Part shown: piece after piece, positions 10,860 through 20,906 of the stretch
How positions within the stretch are numbered: the stretch's first letter is position 1
How the letters are laid out: every line of letters starts with the position of its first letter
Assembly: GCF_034008315.1 (NCBI RefSeq)
Contig: NZ_CP125377.1
Span: 5,830,501-5,894,500 of the forward strand
Length of the DNA stretch: 64,000 nt
Reading direction: 5' to 3'
Source: Pseudomonas sp. P8_241
GTDB lineage: Bacteria; Pseudomonadota; Gammaproteobacteria; Pseudomonadales; Pseudomonadaceae
Translations under genes and position numbers: made by a program
Notes under the pieces: generated by a model
What the model was told of the DNA's origin: nothing
The model's database searches: none
What the model saw: the letters and a program-made list of their open reading frames with translations, nothing else

Positions 10860-11807
10860 TTAACTGACCACCACATCCTGCTCCAACAGTAACTCCTTGT
10901 TCCCAGCATCCAAGCGCACCAACGCCCCCATGGGTAGCGTAAGGTTCGGATCGCAATGGCCGCTTCGCCACCCGGACAACACCGGAATCTTCAATGGCGC
11001 GAAGGTCTGCTTGAGCAACCGGTCCAGCGCTGCCACCTCAACACCCGCGACATCCCCGACCAACACGCCGCGCAGCTTGTGCAACGTGCCGGCCAGCCGC
11101 AGCTGCGTCAGCAACCGGTCGATGCGATACAGAGGCTCGTTGATATCCTCGATCAACAGAATGACGCCCTCGACATCAATCTCGTAGGGCGTGCCCATGG
11201 TCGCGGCGATCATGGCCAGATTGCCTCCGAGCAAGCGTCCATGAGCAACGCCTGGCTCGATCGTCGTCAGCGGGTAAGCCACCGGATGAGCCAGCACCGT
11301 GCCCGCCCTTACCTGCCCGCGCAACATGTTGAAGAACGAAGACTCCGTAGGTATTTGCTTGTCACCCAGCAGGTCAGCATTGAGCAACGGACCATGAAAG
11401 GTCACGAAGCCGGCATAACGACTGATCGCCAAATGCAGCGCGGTGATATCGCTGTAGCCGACGAACGGCTTGGCGTTGTCACGCAGCAAATCAAAATCGA
11501 TGCGATCGAGCAGTCGCGGTGTGCCGTAACCGCCGCGCAGGCAGATGATCGCATCCACCTCGCTGTCGGCGAATGCTGCATGCAGGTCGCCAAGTCGCAC
11601 CTCGTCGCTACCGGCCAGGTAACCGTTTTTTTCGTAGACCCCGGGAAACACTTTCAGTGAATAACCCCGGGCACGCATCCATTGCACCGCCTTGTCGGTG
11701 TCCAGCGGCGCGGGACCGGCGGGTGCGATGACACCGATCATGCCTTCCGACGGCAGTGCCGGGACGGGGGCATGAGGGCAAAGGGTGTGGGTCGGTCGAG
11801 CGGTCAT
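10860..11807 (-). CDS. ldcA: Murein tetrapeptide L,D-carboxypeptidase
   Basis: A 315-residue serine peptidase of family S66 that trims the terminal D-Ala from muropeptide tetrapeptides in cytoplasmic peptidoglycan recycling. The triad can be read as S119 in FVGYSD, E220 in LLIEDINE and H284 in GHCDPN, with spacing close to the characterised P. aeruginosa enzyme. There is no signal peptide, fitting a cytoplasmic location. It lies apart from the lipA cluster, behind the terminator near 11924-11960. Confidence 0.94.
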   Translation of the reverse strand: MTARPTHTLCPHAPVPALPSEGMIGVIAPAGPAPLDTDKAVQWMRARGYSLKVFPGVYEKNGYLAGSDEVRLGDLHAAFADSEVDAIICLRGGYGTPRLLDRIDFDLLRDNAKPFVGYSDITALHLAISRYAGFVTFHGPLLNADLLGDKQIPTESSFFNMLRGQVRAGTVLAHPVAYPLTTIEPGVAHGRLLGGNLAMIAATMGTPYEIDVEGVILLIEDINEPLYRIDRLLTQLRLAGTLHKLRGVLVGDVAGVEVAALDRLLKQTFAPLKIPVLSGWRSGHCDPNLTLPMGALVRLDAGNKELLLEQDVVVS

Positions 11808-11923
11808 CCGTGAATCTCCCTGTGTGAAATCTTCAGCACACAGTAGTCAGGAACGGGGACAAACAGAAGAGGAACCGTTGCCCCGCAGGTTGCAGGAAAA
11901 AACAGCCATTGCCGTAGGCCAGG

Positions 11924-11968
11924 CAAAAAAACGCCCGCGAGGCTGGATGCCGTGCGGGCGCTTTTCAT
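11924..11968 (-). terminator. Rho-independent terminator after lipA
   Basis: On the minus strand GCGCCCGCA pairs with GCGGGCGT (CGCCCGC at 11932-11938 and GCGGGCG at 11954-11960 on the plus strand), followed by a run of seven or eight T (A-run 11924-11931). It lies just past the lipA stop at 11982 and ends the dacC-ybeD-lipB-lipA series. Confidence 0.85.
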
Positions 11969-11981
11969 TTCATTGCGTCGA

Positions 11982-13004
11982 TCAGGACGACATCAGTTCA
12001 GCCTTGACCAGCTTCGCCTGCTCGTCGGCGTGATACGAAGAACGTACCAACGGGCCGGATGCGACGTTCTTGAAGCCCATCTTGTAACCTTCTTCGGCGA
12101 ACCAGGCGAAGGTATCCGGGTGCACAAAACGTTGCACCGGCAAGTGGCTGCGGGACGGCTGCAGGTATTGGCCGAGGGTCAGCATGTCAATGTCGTGTTC
12201 GCGCATGCGCTTCATGACTTCGATGACTTCTTCGTCGGTCTCGCCCAGGCCCAGCATCAAGCCGGACTTGGTCGGAATGTGCGGCATCATCTGCTTGAAG
12301 CGTTGCAGCAGGGTCAGCGACCACTGGTAGTCGGAACCCGGACGCGCAGCCTTGTACAGGCGCGGCACGGTTTCCAGGTTGTGGTTGAACACATCCGGCG
12401 GCTCGGCGGCAGTGATTTCCAGGGCTATGTCCATGCGGCCACGGTAGTCCGGAACCAGGGTTTCCAGTTGCACATTCGGCGACAGCTTGCGGATTTCACG
12501 GATGCAGTCGGCAAAGTGCTGGGCACCGCCGTCACGCAGGTCGTCGCGGTCTACCGAGGTGATCACCACGTACTTGAGACGCAGGTCTGCAATGGCGATG
12601 GCCAGGCTTTCCGGTTCGTTGACGTCCAGCGGCTTCGGACGGCCGTGACCAACGTCGCAGAACGGGCAACGACGGGTGCAGATGTCACCCATGATCATGA
12701 AGGTCGCGGTGCCCCCGGAGAAGCACTCACCCAGGTTCGGGCAGGACGCCTCTTCGCAGACGCTGTGCAGCTTGTGTTTGCGCAGCAGGGCCTTGATGCG
12801 GTCGACTTCCGGCGAAACCGGGATGCGTACGCGAATCCAGTCGGGCTTCTTCGGTAGTTCGGTGGTCGGAATGATCTTTACCGGGATGCGTGCAACCTTC
12901 TCGGCGCCGCGCAGCTTGACGCCGGCTTCAACCTTGGGACGCGGGGCCGGGCGCTCGGAGACATCGAGCGTCGGGATCATGGTTTGCACTGCATCAGTAG
13001 TCAT
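11982..13004 (-). CDS. lipA: Lipoyl synthase
   Basis: A 340-residue radical-SAM enzyme that inserts two sulfurs into protein-bound octanoate to make lipoate. The auxiliary cluster motif is [12 protein letters not shown] (C83, C88, C94) and the radical-SAM motif is CTRRCPFC (C109, C113, C116). The [10 protein letters not shown] and [12 protein letters not shown] segments are typical. It follows lipB by one base on the minus strand, so octanoyl transfer and sulfur insertion are encoded together. Confidence 0.98.
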   Translation of the reverse strand: MTTDAVQTMIPTLDVSERPAPRPKVEAGVKLRGAEKVARIPVKIIPTTELPKKPDWIRVRIPVSPEVDRIKALLRKHKLHSVCEEASCPNLGECFSGGTATFMIMGDICTRRCPFCDVGHGRPKPLDVNEPESLAIAIADLRLKYVVITSVDRDDLRDGGAQHFADCIREIRKLSPNVQLETLVPDYRGRMDIALEITAAEPPDVFNHNLETVPRLYKAARPGSDYQWSLTLLQRFKQMMPHIPTKSGLMLGLGETDEEVIEVMKRMREHDIDMLTLGQYLQPSRSHLPVQRFVHPDTFAWFAEEGYKMGFKNVASGPLVRSSYHADEQAKLVKAELMSS

Positions 13005-13005
13005 A

Positions 13006-13653
13006 TCAGTCGATTCCGCCCGTCAGGGTCGTCTGCTCAGCATAGTCGAGGTGTTTGACGAGCTGCGCGCGCAGCCGGGCACTTACCTCGGCAAATTCAA
13101 TCGGTCCTGCGTGATCGCTCAGCTGGGTCATCGCCAGCCCGGCATAGCCGCAGGGATTTATCCGTCGAAACGGTTCCAGGTTCATGTCCACGTTCAGGGC
13201 CAGGCCATGAAAGGAACAACCGTGGCGGATCCGTAGACCCAGGGAAGCGATTTTCGCTCCATTGACGTAGACACCCGGCGCGTCGGGCTTGGCCGCGGCG
13301 GTCACGCCGTAGCTCGCAAGCAGCTCGATCAGACACTGCTCCATCCGGCTGACCAGATCGCGCACGCCAAACCCCAGCTTGCGCACATCCAACAGCAAAT
13401 AAGCCACCAACTGGCCGGGACCGTGGTACGTCACCTGACCACCACGATCAACCTGCACCACCGCAATATCGCCGGGGAGCAGCAGATGCTCGGCCTTGCC
13501 AGCCTGTCCCTGGGTAAATACCGGCGGGTGCTCGACCAGCCAGATCTCGTCGGCGGCATCATTGCCGCGTTCGTTGGTGAATCGTTGCATGGCGTGCCAG
13601 ACCGGCTCGTAAGCCATCTGGCCGAGTTCGCGAAAGCCCAGCGTGCCAGACAT
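13006..13653 (-). CDS. lipB: Octanoyl-ACP:protein transferase
   Basis: A 215-residue LipB-family enzyme that moves octanoate from acyl carrier protein to lipoyl domains. The motif around [13 protein letters not shown], the lysine in [10 protein letters not shown] and the cysteine in INPCGYAGL form the expected active site. The start is ATG 13653, whose A shares a base with the ybeD stop (TGATG); a GTG one codon earlier is the alternative. It is translationally coupled between ybeD and lipA. Confidence 0.97.
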   Translation of the reverse strand: MSGTLGFRELGQMAYEPVWHAMQRFTNERGNDAADEIWLVEHPPVFTQGQAGKAEHLLLPGDIAVVQVDRGGQVTYHGPGQLVAYLLLDVRKLGFGVRDLVSRMEQCLIELLASYGVTAAAKPDAPGVYVNGAKIASLGLRIRHGCSFHGLALNVDMNLEPFRRINPCGYAGLAMTQLSDHAGPIEFAEVSARLRAQLVKHLDYAEQTTLTGGID

Positions 13654-13928
13654 CACAGCACCATGTGCACGAAACCGGTGGCCCGCAGTGCGCTGTTGAT
13701 GTTGTACAGCTGGTCCTGGTCGGTCGCAACGATGTGCAACTGAATCGTGGTGTATTTGCCGTTGCTGCTCTGGCGCTCGTCAATTCGCTCATCATTGATC
13801 GTGGCGTACTTCTTGACGATGTCGATGATCCTGTCCTTGTTGCCCACGCCGGTGTCGCTGATCACCTTAACCGGGTAATCGTTGGCAGGGAATTCGATCT
13901 TTGGCGCCTTTACTTCGGTATCGGTCAT
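13653..13928 (-). CDS. ybeD: YbeD family protein (DUF493)
   Basis: A 91-residue small alpha/beta protein of the DUF493/YbeD family, which has an ACT-like fold. Segments [13 protein letters not shown] and [24 protein letters not shown] match the family. Its gene is habitually placed between dacA/dacC and lipB, so a regulatory role in lipoate or cell-wall metabolism has been suggested, but no function is established. It overlaps the lipB start by one base. Confidence 0.93.
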   Translation of the reverse strand: MTDTEVKAPKIEFPANDYPVKVISDTGVGNKDRIIDIVKKYATINDERIDERQSSNGKYTTIQLHIVATDQDQLYNINSALRATGFVHMVL

Positions 13929-13964
13929 GGCGTAACGGCCTCGTAAGCGTAAGCCGTGGCGACG

Positions 13965-13999
13965 GCAAGGCCCTACGCCAGATCAGCGCGGGGCCTTGC
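13965..13999 (-). other. Stem-loop between dacC and ybeD
   Basis: GCAAGGCCC (13965-13973) is a perfect inverted partner of GGGCCTTGC (13991-13999) with a 17-base loop. There is no T-run on either side, so it may be a processing or attenuation stem between dacC and the ybeD-lipB-lipA genes rather than a full terminator. Confidence 0.45.
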
Positions 14000-14011
14000 A
14001 GGTGCACACTA

Positions 14012-15169
14012 TCAGTTGAACAAGCCGTAGAAGAATAGACGGATGCTATCCCACATGCGGCGGAAGATACCACCCTCCTCGACAGCGTCCAGGGCGATCA
14101 GGTCGGCGCTGTGCACCACTTTGTCGTCCAGTTTCACTTCGACTTTACCGATCACGTCACCCTTGGCGATTGGCGCGATCAGTTGCGGGTTCATGGTCAT
14201 GCTGGCCGCGAGCTTTTTCAGCTGGCCTTTGGGCAGGGTCATGGTCAGGTCTTGCGCCAGGCCAGCCTTGACTTGATTGGTGGAGCCTTTCCACACCGGC
14301 GCCTGAGCCAGCTCGGCGCCTTTCTGATAGAAGGTCTGGGTTTCGAAGAAGCGGAAACCGTAGGTCAGCAGCTTCTGGGTCTCGGCGGCGCGGGCCACTT
14401 CGCTGTTGGTGCCGAAAACCACAGCAATCAGGCGCATGCCATCACGTACGGCCGAGGACACCATGCAGTAGCCAGCTTCGTCGGTATGGCCGGTTTTCAG
14501 ACCGTCGACCGTCTTGTCACGCCACAGCAGCAGGTTGCGGTTCGGCTGCTTGATGCCGTTCCAGAAGAACTCTTTCTGCGAGTAGATCGCGTAGTGAGCA
14601 GGATCTTCGTGGATGATTGCACGAGCCAGCACCGCCATGTCGTGAGCCGACGAATAGTGCTCAGGGTTCGGCAGACCGGTCGGGTTCATGAAGTGGCTGT
14701 TGGTCATGCCCAGGTCGCCAACGGTTTTGTTCATCATATCGGCAAAGGCGTCTTCGCTGCCGGCGATGTGCTCGGAGAGCGCAACGCTGGCGTCGTTGCC
14801 CGACTGGATGATGATGCCGTGCAGCAGGTCGCTGACGGTGACTTGCGAGCCGACCTTGATGAACATCCGCGAACCGCCGGTACGCCAGGCATTTTCGCTG
14901 ACGGTCACCGGATCGTTTTCGCCGATCTGGCCACGACGGATTTCGAGGGTCGCGATGTACGCGGTCATCAGCTTGGTCAGGCTGGCCGGCGGCAGACGCT
15001 GGTCACCATTGTTCTCGACCAGCACGTTGCCGCTGCTGGCATCCATGAGCACGTAGGCCTTGGCGGCCAGTTGTGGTGGCGACGGCATCATCTCGACCGC
15101 GAAAGCGGCGGGTGAGAGGAGCAGCGGGACTAACAGGAACAGGCGTTTGGCAAAGGTGGTGATGTTCAT
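14012..15169 (-). CDS. dacC: D-alanyl-D-alanine carboxypeptidase (PBP5/6 type)
   Basis: A 385-residue low-molecular-weight penicillin-binding protein that removes the terminal D-Ala from pentapeptides. A signal peptide covers about residues 1-24. The active-site motifs are SLTK at 63-66, SGN at 123-125 and KTG at 225-227. A C-terminal beta domain and an amphipathic anchor (MWDSIRLFFYGLF) complete the PBP5/6 layout. The name dacC follows pseudomonad usage; dacA is an equal alternative. It heads the series running into ybeD-lipB-lipA. Confidence 0.95.
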   Translation of the reverse strand: MNITTFAKRLFLLVPLLLSPAAFAVEMMPSPPQLAAKAYVLMDASSGNVLVENNGDQRLPPASLTKLMTAYIATLEIRRGQIGENDPVTVSENAWRTGGSRMFIKVGSQVTVSDLLHGIIIQSGNDASVALSEHIAGSEDAFADMMNKTVGDLGMTNSHFMNPTGLPNPEHYSSAHDMAVLARAIIHEDPAHYAIYSQKEFFWNGIKQPNRNLLLWRDKTVDGLKTGHTDEAGYCMVSSAVRDGMRLIAVVFGTNSEVARAAETQKLLTYGFRFFETQTFYQKGAELAQAPVWKGSTNQVKAGLAQDLTMTLPKGQLKKLAASMTMNPQLIAPIAKGDVIGKVEVKLDDKVVHSADLIALDAVEEGGIFRRMWDSIRLFFYGLFN

Positions 15170-15353
15170 CCGTCTCTCGAAATCGCTAATGGAAACTGCC
15201 CAAGGGCAAAACTAATCAAATAACCTTCTAACGGGTTATCGCGTGTTCAGTTGCTCACTCCAGTCACCCTTGCCGGGCTTTTGTTCTTCAACGAGTCAAC
15301 AACCTGGTCCGCCCCCCAAAACCGCAGACGAACCGTCAATCAAGTCTTACGTA

Positions 15354-16361
15354 TTACTCAGTCACAACACTTGGCGAACCGAGGTTGGCCAGGCGCACAC
15401 TGTTCTGTACCTGCTGGACTTCACCCGGCGAACCGATCGGCCCCAGGCGCACCCGGTGCAGGGTCTGCTGATTGCGCACGATCGAACTGATGAACACCGG
15501 AGCGCTCACCATCCCGCTGAGCTTCGATCTCAGGAGTTCTGCAGCGTCCGGGTTGGCGAACGCGCCCACCTGCAGATACTGGCCAGAGGCTGCTGCAGAA
15601 GCGTTTTTTTTTGCATCAACCGGTACAGGCACTACCGCGGCGGCGTGTTGCTGCGGTGGCGGCGTCCATTGCTCGACAGTGCCGGCCGAAGCCGTAATCA
15701 CCGGAGCGCTATTTTGCGCGACTTTCGGTTCATTGAGCATTAACGGTGCCGGACGGCCCTTGGCGGCCCACCATTGCTGCGGATCGATACCTTCAACCTT
15801 GACCCGCGCAGTGCCGGTTTCGGCATAACCGAGTTTTTTGGCGGCCGCATAAGACAAGTCGATGATCCGGTCCGAGTAGAACGGCCCCCGGTCGTTGACC
15901 CGCAGGATCACGCTCTTGTTGTTGTCCAGGTTGGTCACCCGAACGTAACTCGGCAACGGTAGCGTCTTATGCGCGGCACTCATGCCGTACAGGTCATACA
16001 CCTCGCCGTTGGCGGTGTTCTGGCCGTGAAACTTGGTGCCATACCAGGACGCCGTGCCCGACTGCACATAGGTCTTGGACTCTTGCAGCGGGAAGTAGGT
16101 CTTGCCCAGCACGGTGTACGGGTTAGCCTTGTACGGGCCGGTGTGCAGGGTCGGCGTGGCGTCCGGGATACGCGAAACATCGACGTCCCACCAAGGCGCG
16201 CCATCCTTGTGGGCGCGGTTGATGTCCAGTCCCGGTGTCGTGCGTACGGCGGCAGGAGCCTTCTGCGCTGGCGGGCGACTGGTCGAACAACTGGCGACCA
16301 GCATCGCCAGCGCGGCGAATGCCATCAGCTTCAGGGGTTTATTCATAGGCAATGCCCGCAT
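15354..16361 (-). CDS. rlpA: RlpA-type septal lytic transglycosylase lipoprotein
   Basis: A 335-residue lipoprotein with lipobox VASC (Cys25 from this start). A double-psi beta-barrel domain (about residues 100-190, GTASWYGTKFHGQNTANGE, RVNDRGPF, DLSYAAAKKLG) is followed by a linker and a C-terminal SPOR domain (about 258-335) that targets denuded septal glycan. In P. aeruginosa RlpA cleaves stem-peptide-free glycans during daughter-cell separation. The start ATG 16361 overlaps the mltB stop (TAATG); ATG 16346 (MNKPLK) is an alternative giving a shorter signal peptide. Confidence 0.95.
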   Translation of the reverse strand: MRALPMNKPLKLMAFAALAMLVASCSTSRPPAQKAPAAVRTTPGLDINRAHKDGAPWWDVDVSRIPDATPTLHTGPYKANPYTVLGKTYFPLQESKTYVQSGTASWYGTKFHGQNTANGEVYDLYGMSAAHKTLPLPSYVRVTNLDNNKSVILRVNDRGPFYSDRIIDLSYAAAKKLGYAETGTARVKVEGIDPQQWWAAKGRPAPLMLNEPKVAQNSAPVITASAGTVEQWTPPPQQHAAAVVPVPVDAKKNASAAASGQYLQVGAFANPDAAELLRSKLSGMVSAPVFISSIVRNQQTLHRVRLGPIGSPGEVQQVQNSVRLANLGSPSVVTE

Positions 16362-17371
16362 TACTTGACGCCCCGTGCTTGGACCAGCTGTTCAGACAGC
16401 TGATGTACGGCCATGGCGTACATCACGCTGCGGTTATAACGCGTAATCGCGTAGAAATTCTTCAGACCCATCCAGTATTCGGGGCCATTGTCGCCTTCCA
16501 GGCGGAAAGCTGTAACCGGCATATCATCGCGCAGCGCATCATGACTTGACCACCCCAAGGCTCGCAACTCCCCGACGGTTTTCGCCGGCTCGATGCCCGT
16601 GGTCAAACCTTCGTCCACCTGCTCGCCGCGCACATCGGCGCGGCTGACCACCGGTTCGCCCGCGACCCAGCCATGACGCTTGAAATAACTGGCGACACTG
16701 CCAATGGCATCGTCCGGGTTGTTCCAGATATTGATGTGGCCATCACCGTCGAAATCCACTGCATAGGCGCGAAAACTGCTCGGCATGAATTGCGGCAGCC
16801 CCATTGCCCCGGCGTAAGAGCCCTTGAGTGTCAACGGATCGACCTGCTCCTCACGGGCCAGCAAAAGGAATTCACGCAGTTCCTTGCGGAAAAATTCGGC
16901 ACGGGGAGGATAGTCGAAACCCAGCGTCGACAAGGCATCGATTACGCGGAAATTACCGGTATTGCGCCCGAAAAAGGTCTCAACGCCGATGATCGAAACA
17001 ATGACCTGCGCCGGTACGCCGTATTCCTGCTCGGCTCGTGCCAGGACTGCCTCGTGCTGGCGCCAGAAGTCCACACCGCGTGCAATGCGCGCGTCGGTAA
17101 TGAACATCGGGCGATACTCGTTCCACTGTTTTACCCGTTCGGCAGGTTTGGAGATGGCATTCAGAATCGACTGTTTGCGCTCGGCTTCGCGGAACACGCC
17201 CATCAGTTGCTCACCAGCGAACCCGTAGTCGCGGGTCATTTCACCGACGAATTCGGCCACCTGGGGTGAACCTTCGTAATCGCCGGCCAATGCTGTCTGC
17301 ATTGTGCCAAGGATGCTTACCAGGCCGACCCATGGCGCGTATCGAGTCGCCCAGCCACGCATTACTTGCAT
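16361..17371 (-). CDS. mltB: Soluble/membrane lytic murein transglycosylase B
   Basis: A 336-residue MltB/SltB1-type glycan-cleaving enzyme. An N-terminal signal sequence ends near QTALAG (about residue 30) without a clear lipobox, so it is more like soluble SltB1 than lipoprotein MltB. The catalytic Glu is E131 in IIGVETFFGRNTG, with SYAGAMGLPQFMPSSFRAYAVDFDG downstream in split pieces. I chose ATG 17371, preceded by AAGGTGA, over a GTG at 17407 that overlaps rodA. It lies in the rodA-mltB-rlpA-dacC elongation cluster. Confidence 0.93.
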   Translation of the reverse strand: MQVMRGWATRYAPWVGLVSILGTMQTALAGDYEGSPQVAEFVGEMTRDYGFAGEQLMGVFREAERKQSILNAISKPAERVKQWNEYRPMFITDARIARGVDFWRQHEAVLARAEQEYGVPAQVIVSIIGVETFFGRNTGNFRVIDALSTLGFDYPPRAEFFRKELREFLLLAREEQVDPLTLKGSYAGAMGLPQFMPSSFRAYAVDFDGDGHINIWNNPDDAIGSVASYFKRHGWVAGEPVVSRADVRGEQVDEGLTTGIEPAKTVGELRALGWSSHDALRDDMPVTAFRLEGDNGPEYWMGLKNFYAITRYNRSVMYAMAVHQLSEQLVQARGVK

Positions 17372-17388
17372 TGAAATCTTCACCTTAT

Positions 17389-18534
17389 TCAAACCTGCGC
17401 GATCCACTTGCGATGGGTATGGATCGACATCAAAACCCCAAACGCTGACAGTAGCGTCACCAGCGAAGTTCCTCCGTAGCTAATGAACGGCAACGGAACC
17501 CCCACCACCGGCAACAGGCCACTGACCATACCGATGTTGACGAAAACATAAACAAAAAACGTCATGGTCAGGCTGCCCGCGAGCAATTTGCCGAACAATG
17601 TCTGGGCCTGGGCGGTAATCACCAGGCCACGACCGATGAGCAGCAGATAAATCAGCAGCAGCGCGCAGATACCCACCAGGCCGAACTCTTCACCCAGTAC
17701 CGCAATAATGAAGTCGGTGTGGCTTTCTGGCAGAAAGTCCAGGTGCGACTGGGTGCCGAGCAGCCAGCCTTTGCCGAACACCCCACCGGAGCCGATGGCG
17801 GCTTTCGACTGAATGATGTTCCAGCCAGTGCCTAACGGGTCACTTTCCGGGTCGAGGAAAGTGAGGACGCGCTGTTTCTGGTAATCGTGCATCACGAAGT
17901 ACCACATGGCCACGGACACCGGCACGGCAGCAGCGAGCACGCTGAGGATCCAGCGCCAGCGCAGGCCGCCCATGAACAGCACAAAGGCGCCCCCCGCCAG
18001 AATCAGCAATGAAGTGCCGAGGTCGGGCTGACGCACGATCAGGATGAAGGGCAAGCCAATCAGGAACAGGCTGACCCCCACATGTTTGAGTTGCGGCGGC
18101 AAGGTGCGCTTGGACAGGTACCAGGCGATGGTCGCCGGCATCAGGATCTTCATGAATTCCGAAGGCTGGAAGCGGATGACCCCGGGAATGTTGATCCAGC
18201 GCGTGGCGCCCATGGCGTTGTGCCCCATGATGTCGACGACCACCAGCAACAACACGCCGAGCACATAACCCACCGGGACCCAACGGGCCATGAAACGCGG
18301 TTCGAACTGGGCGATGACAATCATCGACACCAGGCCGATGCCGAACGAAGTGGCTTGTTTGGCCAGTAGATCCCAGCTTTTGCCACTGGCCGAATAGAGT
18401 ACGAACAGGCTGCCGGCCGCCAGAGTCAGCAGCAGGATCAGCAACGGGCCGTCGATATGCAGACGCTGCAGCAACGTCGCACGACGACGCATCACATCCT
18501 CGCTCGAGAGCATGCGATCGAAATTATTCTTCAC
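17389..18534 (-). CDS. rodA: Rod-shape SEDS glycosyltransferase RodA
   Basis: A 381-residue polytopic membrane protein of the SEDS family, the glycan polymerase of the elongasome. It has about ten hydrophobic helices and the family segments GATRWINIPG, FQPSEFMKI and PLPFISYGGTSL. The start is GTG 18534, overlapping the mrdA stop by 11 bases; its N-terminus NNFDRMLSSEDVMRRR fits pseudomonad RodA, while ATG 18513 is possible. It works as a pair with PBP2 from the preceding gene. Confidence 0.96.
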   Translation of the reverse strand: MKNNFDRMLSSEDVMRRRATLLQRLHIDGPLLILLLTLAAGSLFVLYSASGKSWDLLAKQATSFGIGLVSMIVIAQFEPRFMARWVPVGYVLGVLLLVVVDIMGHNAMGATRWINIPGVIRFQPSEFMKILMPATIAWYLSKRTLPPQLKHVGVSLFLIGLPFILIVRQPDLGTSLLILAGGAFVLFMGGLRWRWILSVLAAAVPVSVAMWYFVMHDYQKQRVLTFLDPESDPLGTGWNIIQSKAAIGSGGVFGKGWLLGTQSHLDFLPESHTDFIIAVLGEEFGLVGICALLLIYLLLIGRGLVITAQAQTLFGKLLAGSLTMTFFVYVFVNIGMVSGLLPVVGVPLPFISYGGTSLVTLLSAFGVLMSIHTHRKWIAQV

Positions 18535-20419
18535 GGGCTGTTGCCTCAGGGCTGATAGGGCTGGCGTATTCAGGCTTCAACCGGCCATTCTGGTCCAGGA
18601 GCCAGGCGTCCATGATCTGCCGCACCACGGGCGCGGCGACACCAGAGCCGGACTCACCGTTCTCGACCATTACCGAGACCACGATTTTCGGATCATCGGC
18701 CGGCGCGAAGCCAACGAACAAGGCGTGGTCGCGATGGCGCTCCTGAACCTTGGAACGGTCGTACTTCTCGCCCTGCTTGATCGCGACCACCTGGGCCGTA
18801 CCCGACTTGCCGGCAATCCGGTACTGCGCACCGATCGCGGCCTTGCGCGCCGTACCCCGGGCACCGTGCATCACCTGCTGCATGCCATGGTTGACCTTGT
18901 TCCAGTCCGACGGGTCGCGCAGGATGATGTCCGGCATCGGATTCTCATCAACAGGTTTCACACCCTCGATGGTCCTGGCCAGGTGCGGACGGTTCCAGAC
19001 GCCTTTGTTGGCGACCAGCGCGGTGGCTTGGGCCAGTTGCAGCGGGGTCGACTGCATATAGCCCTGCCCAATCCCGAGAATCAGCGTTTCGCCCGGGAAC
19101 CACGCCTGCCGACGGGTCGCACGTTTCCATTCGCGGGACGGCATCAACCCCGGTGATTCTTCGAACATGTCCAGCGAGACTTTTTGACCGATGCCAAACT
19201 TGGTCATGTATGCCGCCAACCGATCGATCCCCAGCTTGTGGGCCAGGTCATAGAAGTAGGTGTCGTTGGAGCGCATGATCGCCGTATCGAGGTCGACAAA
19301 GCCGTCACCGGTACGGTTCCAGTTACGGTATTTGTGATCGTAGTTGGGCAGCATGTAATAGCCCGGATCGAACACTCGCGACGACGCCGTCACCACACCC
19401 GCGTCCAGACCGGCAATCGCCACCGCCGGCTTGATGGTCGAACCTGGCGGGTACAGGCCTCGCAATACGCGGTTGAACAGCGGCCGGTCAATGGAGTCGC
19501 GCAGTTCGGAATAGGCCTTGAAACTGATGCCGGTGACAAACAGGTTCGGGTCGAAACTCGGCTGGCTGACCATGGCCAGTACTTCGCCGGTTTTCGGGTC
19601 CAGTGCGACCACCGCGCCACGACGACCACCGAGCGCCGCTTCGGCGGCTTCCTGCAATTTGATGTCCAGGCTCAGGACGATGTCCTTGCCGGGAATCGGA
19701 TCGGTACGCTTGAGCACGCGCAAAACGCGGCCCCGGGCGTTGGTCTCGACTTCCTCGTAACCCACCTGGCCGTGTAATTCAGGCTCGTAGAAACGCTCGA
19801 TACCGGTTTTGCCAATGTGGTGAGTGCCGCTGTAATTGACCGGATCGAGGGACTTGAGCTCCTTCTCGTTGATCCGCCCCATGTAACCAACCGAGTGCGC
19901 AAAGTGCGCACCCTGCGGATAGTGACGTACCAATTGCGCGACCACTTCCACACCAGGCAGGCGGAACTGGTTCACCGCGATCCGGGCGATCTGTTCTTCG
20001 CTCAACTCAAACAGGATTGGCACCGGCTCGAACGGACGACGGCCCTGGCGCATGCGTTTCTCGAAAATCACCCGATCCTCGGGCGTCAGCTCCAGCACTT
20101 CGACAATCACATCGAGCACTTGCTGCCAGTCGCCGGAGCGCTCGCGGGTCATACTCAAGCTGAAACTCGGCCGGTTGTCGGCAATCACCACGCCATTACG
20201 GTCGAAGATCAAACCGCGCGTCGGCGGAATCGGCTGCACATGGACACGGTTGTTTTCCGACAGGGTCGAGTGGTACTCGTACTGGATGACCTGGAGAAAA
20301 TACAGACGCGCAATCAACACGCAGATCAGCGTCACCACTGCAATTGCCCCGAACACGACGCGGCCACGCACCAGACGGGCGTCTTTTTCGTGGTCCTTGA
20401 TGCGGATCGGCTGGGACAT
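18524..20419 (-). CDS. mrdA: Penicillin-binding protein 2 (elongation transpeptidase)
   Basis: A 631-residue class B PBP. One N-terminal transmembrane helix (about residues 20-43) precedes the dimerisation/pedestal domain and the transpeptidase domain. Motifs are S327-TI-K330 in PPGSTIKP, SND at 384-386 and KSG at 538-540. It cross-links peptidoglycan during elongation with RodA. I chose ATG 20419 (MSQPIRIKD) because upstream codons overlap rlmH and do not fit the family. It is in the rlmH-mrdA-rodA-mltB order seen in P. aeruginosa. Confidence 0.97.
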   Translation of the reverse strand: MSQPIRIKDHEKDARLVRGRVVFGAIAVVTLICVLIARLYFLQVIQYEYHSTLSENNRVHVQPIPPTRGLIFDRNGVVIADNRPSFSLSMTRERSGDWQQVLDVIVEVLELTPEDRVIFEKRMRQGRRPFEPVPILFELSEEQIARIAVNQFRLPGVEVVAQLVRHYPQGAHFAHSVGYMGRINEKELKSLDPVNYSGTHHIGKTGIERFYEPELHGQVGYEEVETNARGRVLRVLKRTDPIPGKDIVLSLDIKLQEAAEAALGGRRGAVVALDPKTGEVLAMVSQPSFDPNLFVTGISFKAYSELRDSIDRPLFNRVLRGLYPPGSTIKPAVAIAGLDAGVVTASSRVFDPGYYMLPNYDHKYRNWNRTGDGFVDLDTAIMRSNDTYFYDLAHKLGIDRLAAYMTKFGIGQKVSLDMFEESPGLMPSREWKRATRRQAWFPGETLILGIGQGYMQSTPLQLAQATALVANKGVWNRPHLARTIEGVKPVDENPMPDIILRDPSDWNKVNHGMQQVMHGARGTARKAAIGAQYRIAGKSGTAQVVAIKQGEKYDRSKVQERHRDHALFVGFAPADDPKIVVSVMVENGESGSGVAAPVVRQIMDAWLLDQNGRLKPEYASPISPEATAREE

Positions 20420-20429
20420 GAGGGCAGAA

Positions 20430-20897
20430 TTACTTGTGGTAAGGGTGACCGGACAGCACGGTCCAGGCACGGTACAACTGTTCGCCGATCAGAATCCGCA
20501 CCAGCGGGTGCGGCAACGTCAGCGGCGACAACGACCAGCGCTGGTCAGCCCGGGCACAGACTTCCGGCGCCAGCCCTTCTGGGCCGCCGACCATGAAGTT
20601 GACGGTGCGCGAGTCCAGCCGCCAGCGATCGAGTTCGACCGCCAGTTGCTCGGTACTCCAGGGCTTGCCATGGACTTCGAGGGTGACAACACGCTCGTTC
20701 GGCCCGACCTTGGCCAGCATGGCTTCGCCTTCCTGACGGATGAAGCGTGCCACGTCGGCGTTCTTGCCCCGGGTGTTGAGCGGTATTTCCACCAGTTCCA
20801 GCGCCAGCTCGGACGGAAGACGCTTGGCATATTCATGCCAGCCTTCTTCCACCCATTTAGGCATGCGGGAGCCGACGGCGATCAGTCGCAGTCGCAC
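20430..20897 (-). CDS. rlmH: 23S rRNA pseudouridine-1915 N3-methyltransferase
   Basis: A 155-residue SPOUT-family methyltransferase that modifies pseudouridine 1915 in helix 69 of 23S rRNA. The SAM-knot segments [13 protein letters not shown] and [13 protein letters not shown] are present, and the C-terminus [14 protein letters not shown] is the invariant end of RlmH. The start is GTG at 20897, encoding the expected [10 protein letters not shown]-terminus. It lies 9 bases after rsfS and 10 before mrdA. Confidence 0.97.
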   Translation of the reverse strand: MRLRLIAVGSRMPKWVEEGWHEYAKRLPSELALELVEIPLNTRGKNADVARFIRQEGEAMLAKVGPNERVVTLEVHGKPWSTEQLAVELDRWRLDSRTVNFMVGGPEGLAPEVCARADQRWSLSPLTLPHPLVRILIGEQLYRAWTVLSGHPYHK

Positions 20898-20906
20898 AGC
20901 CGTTCC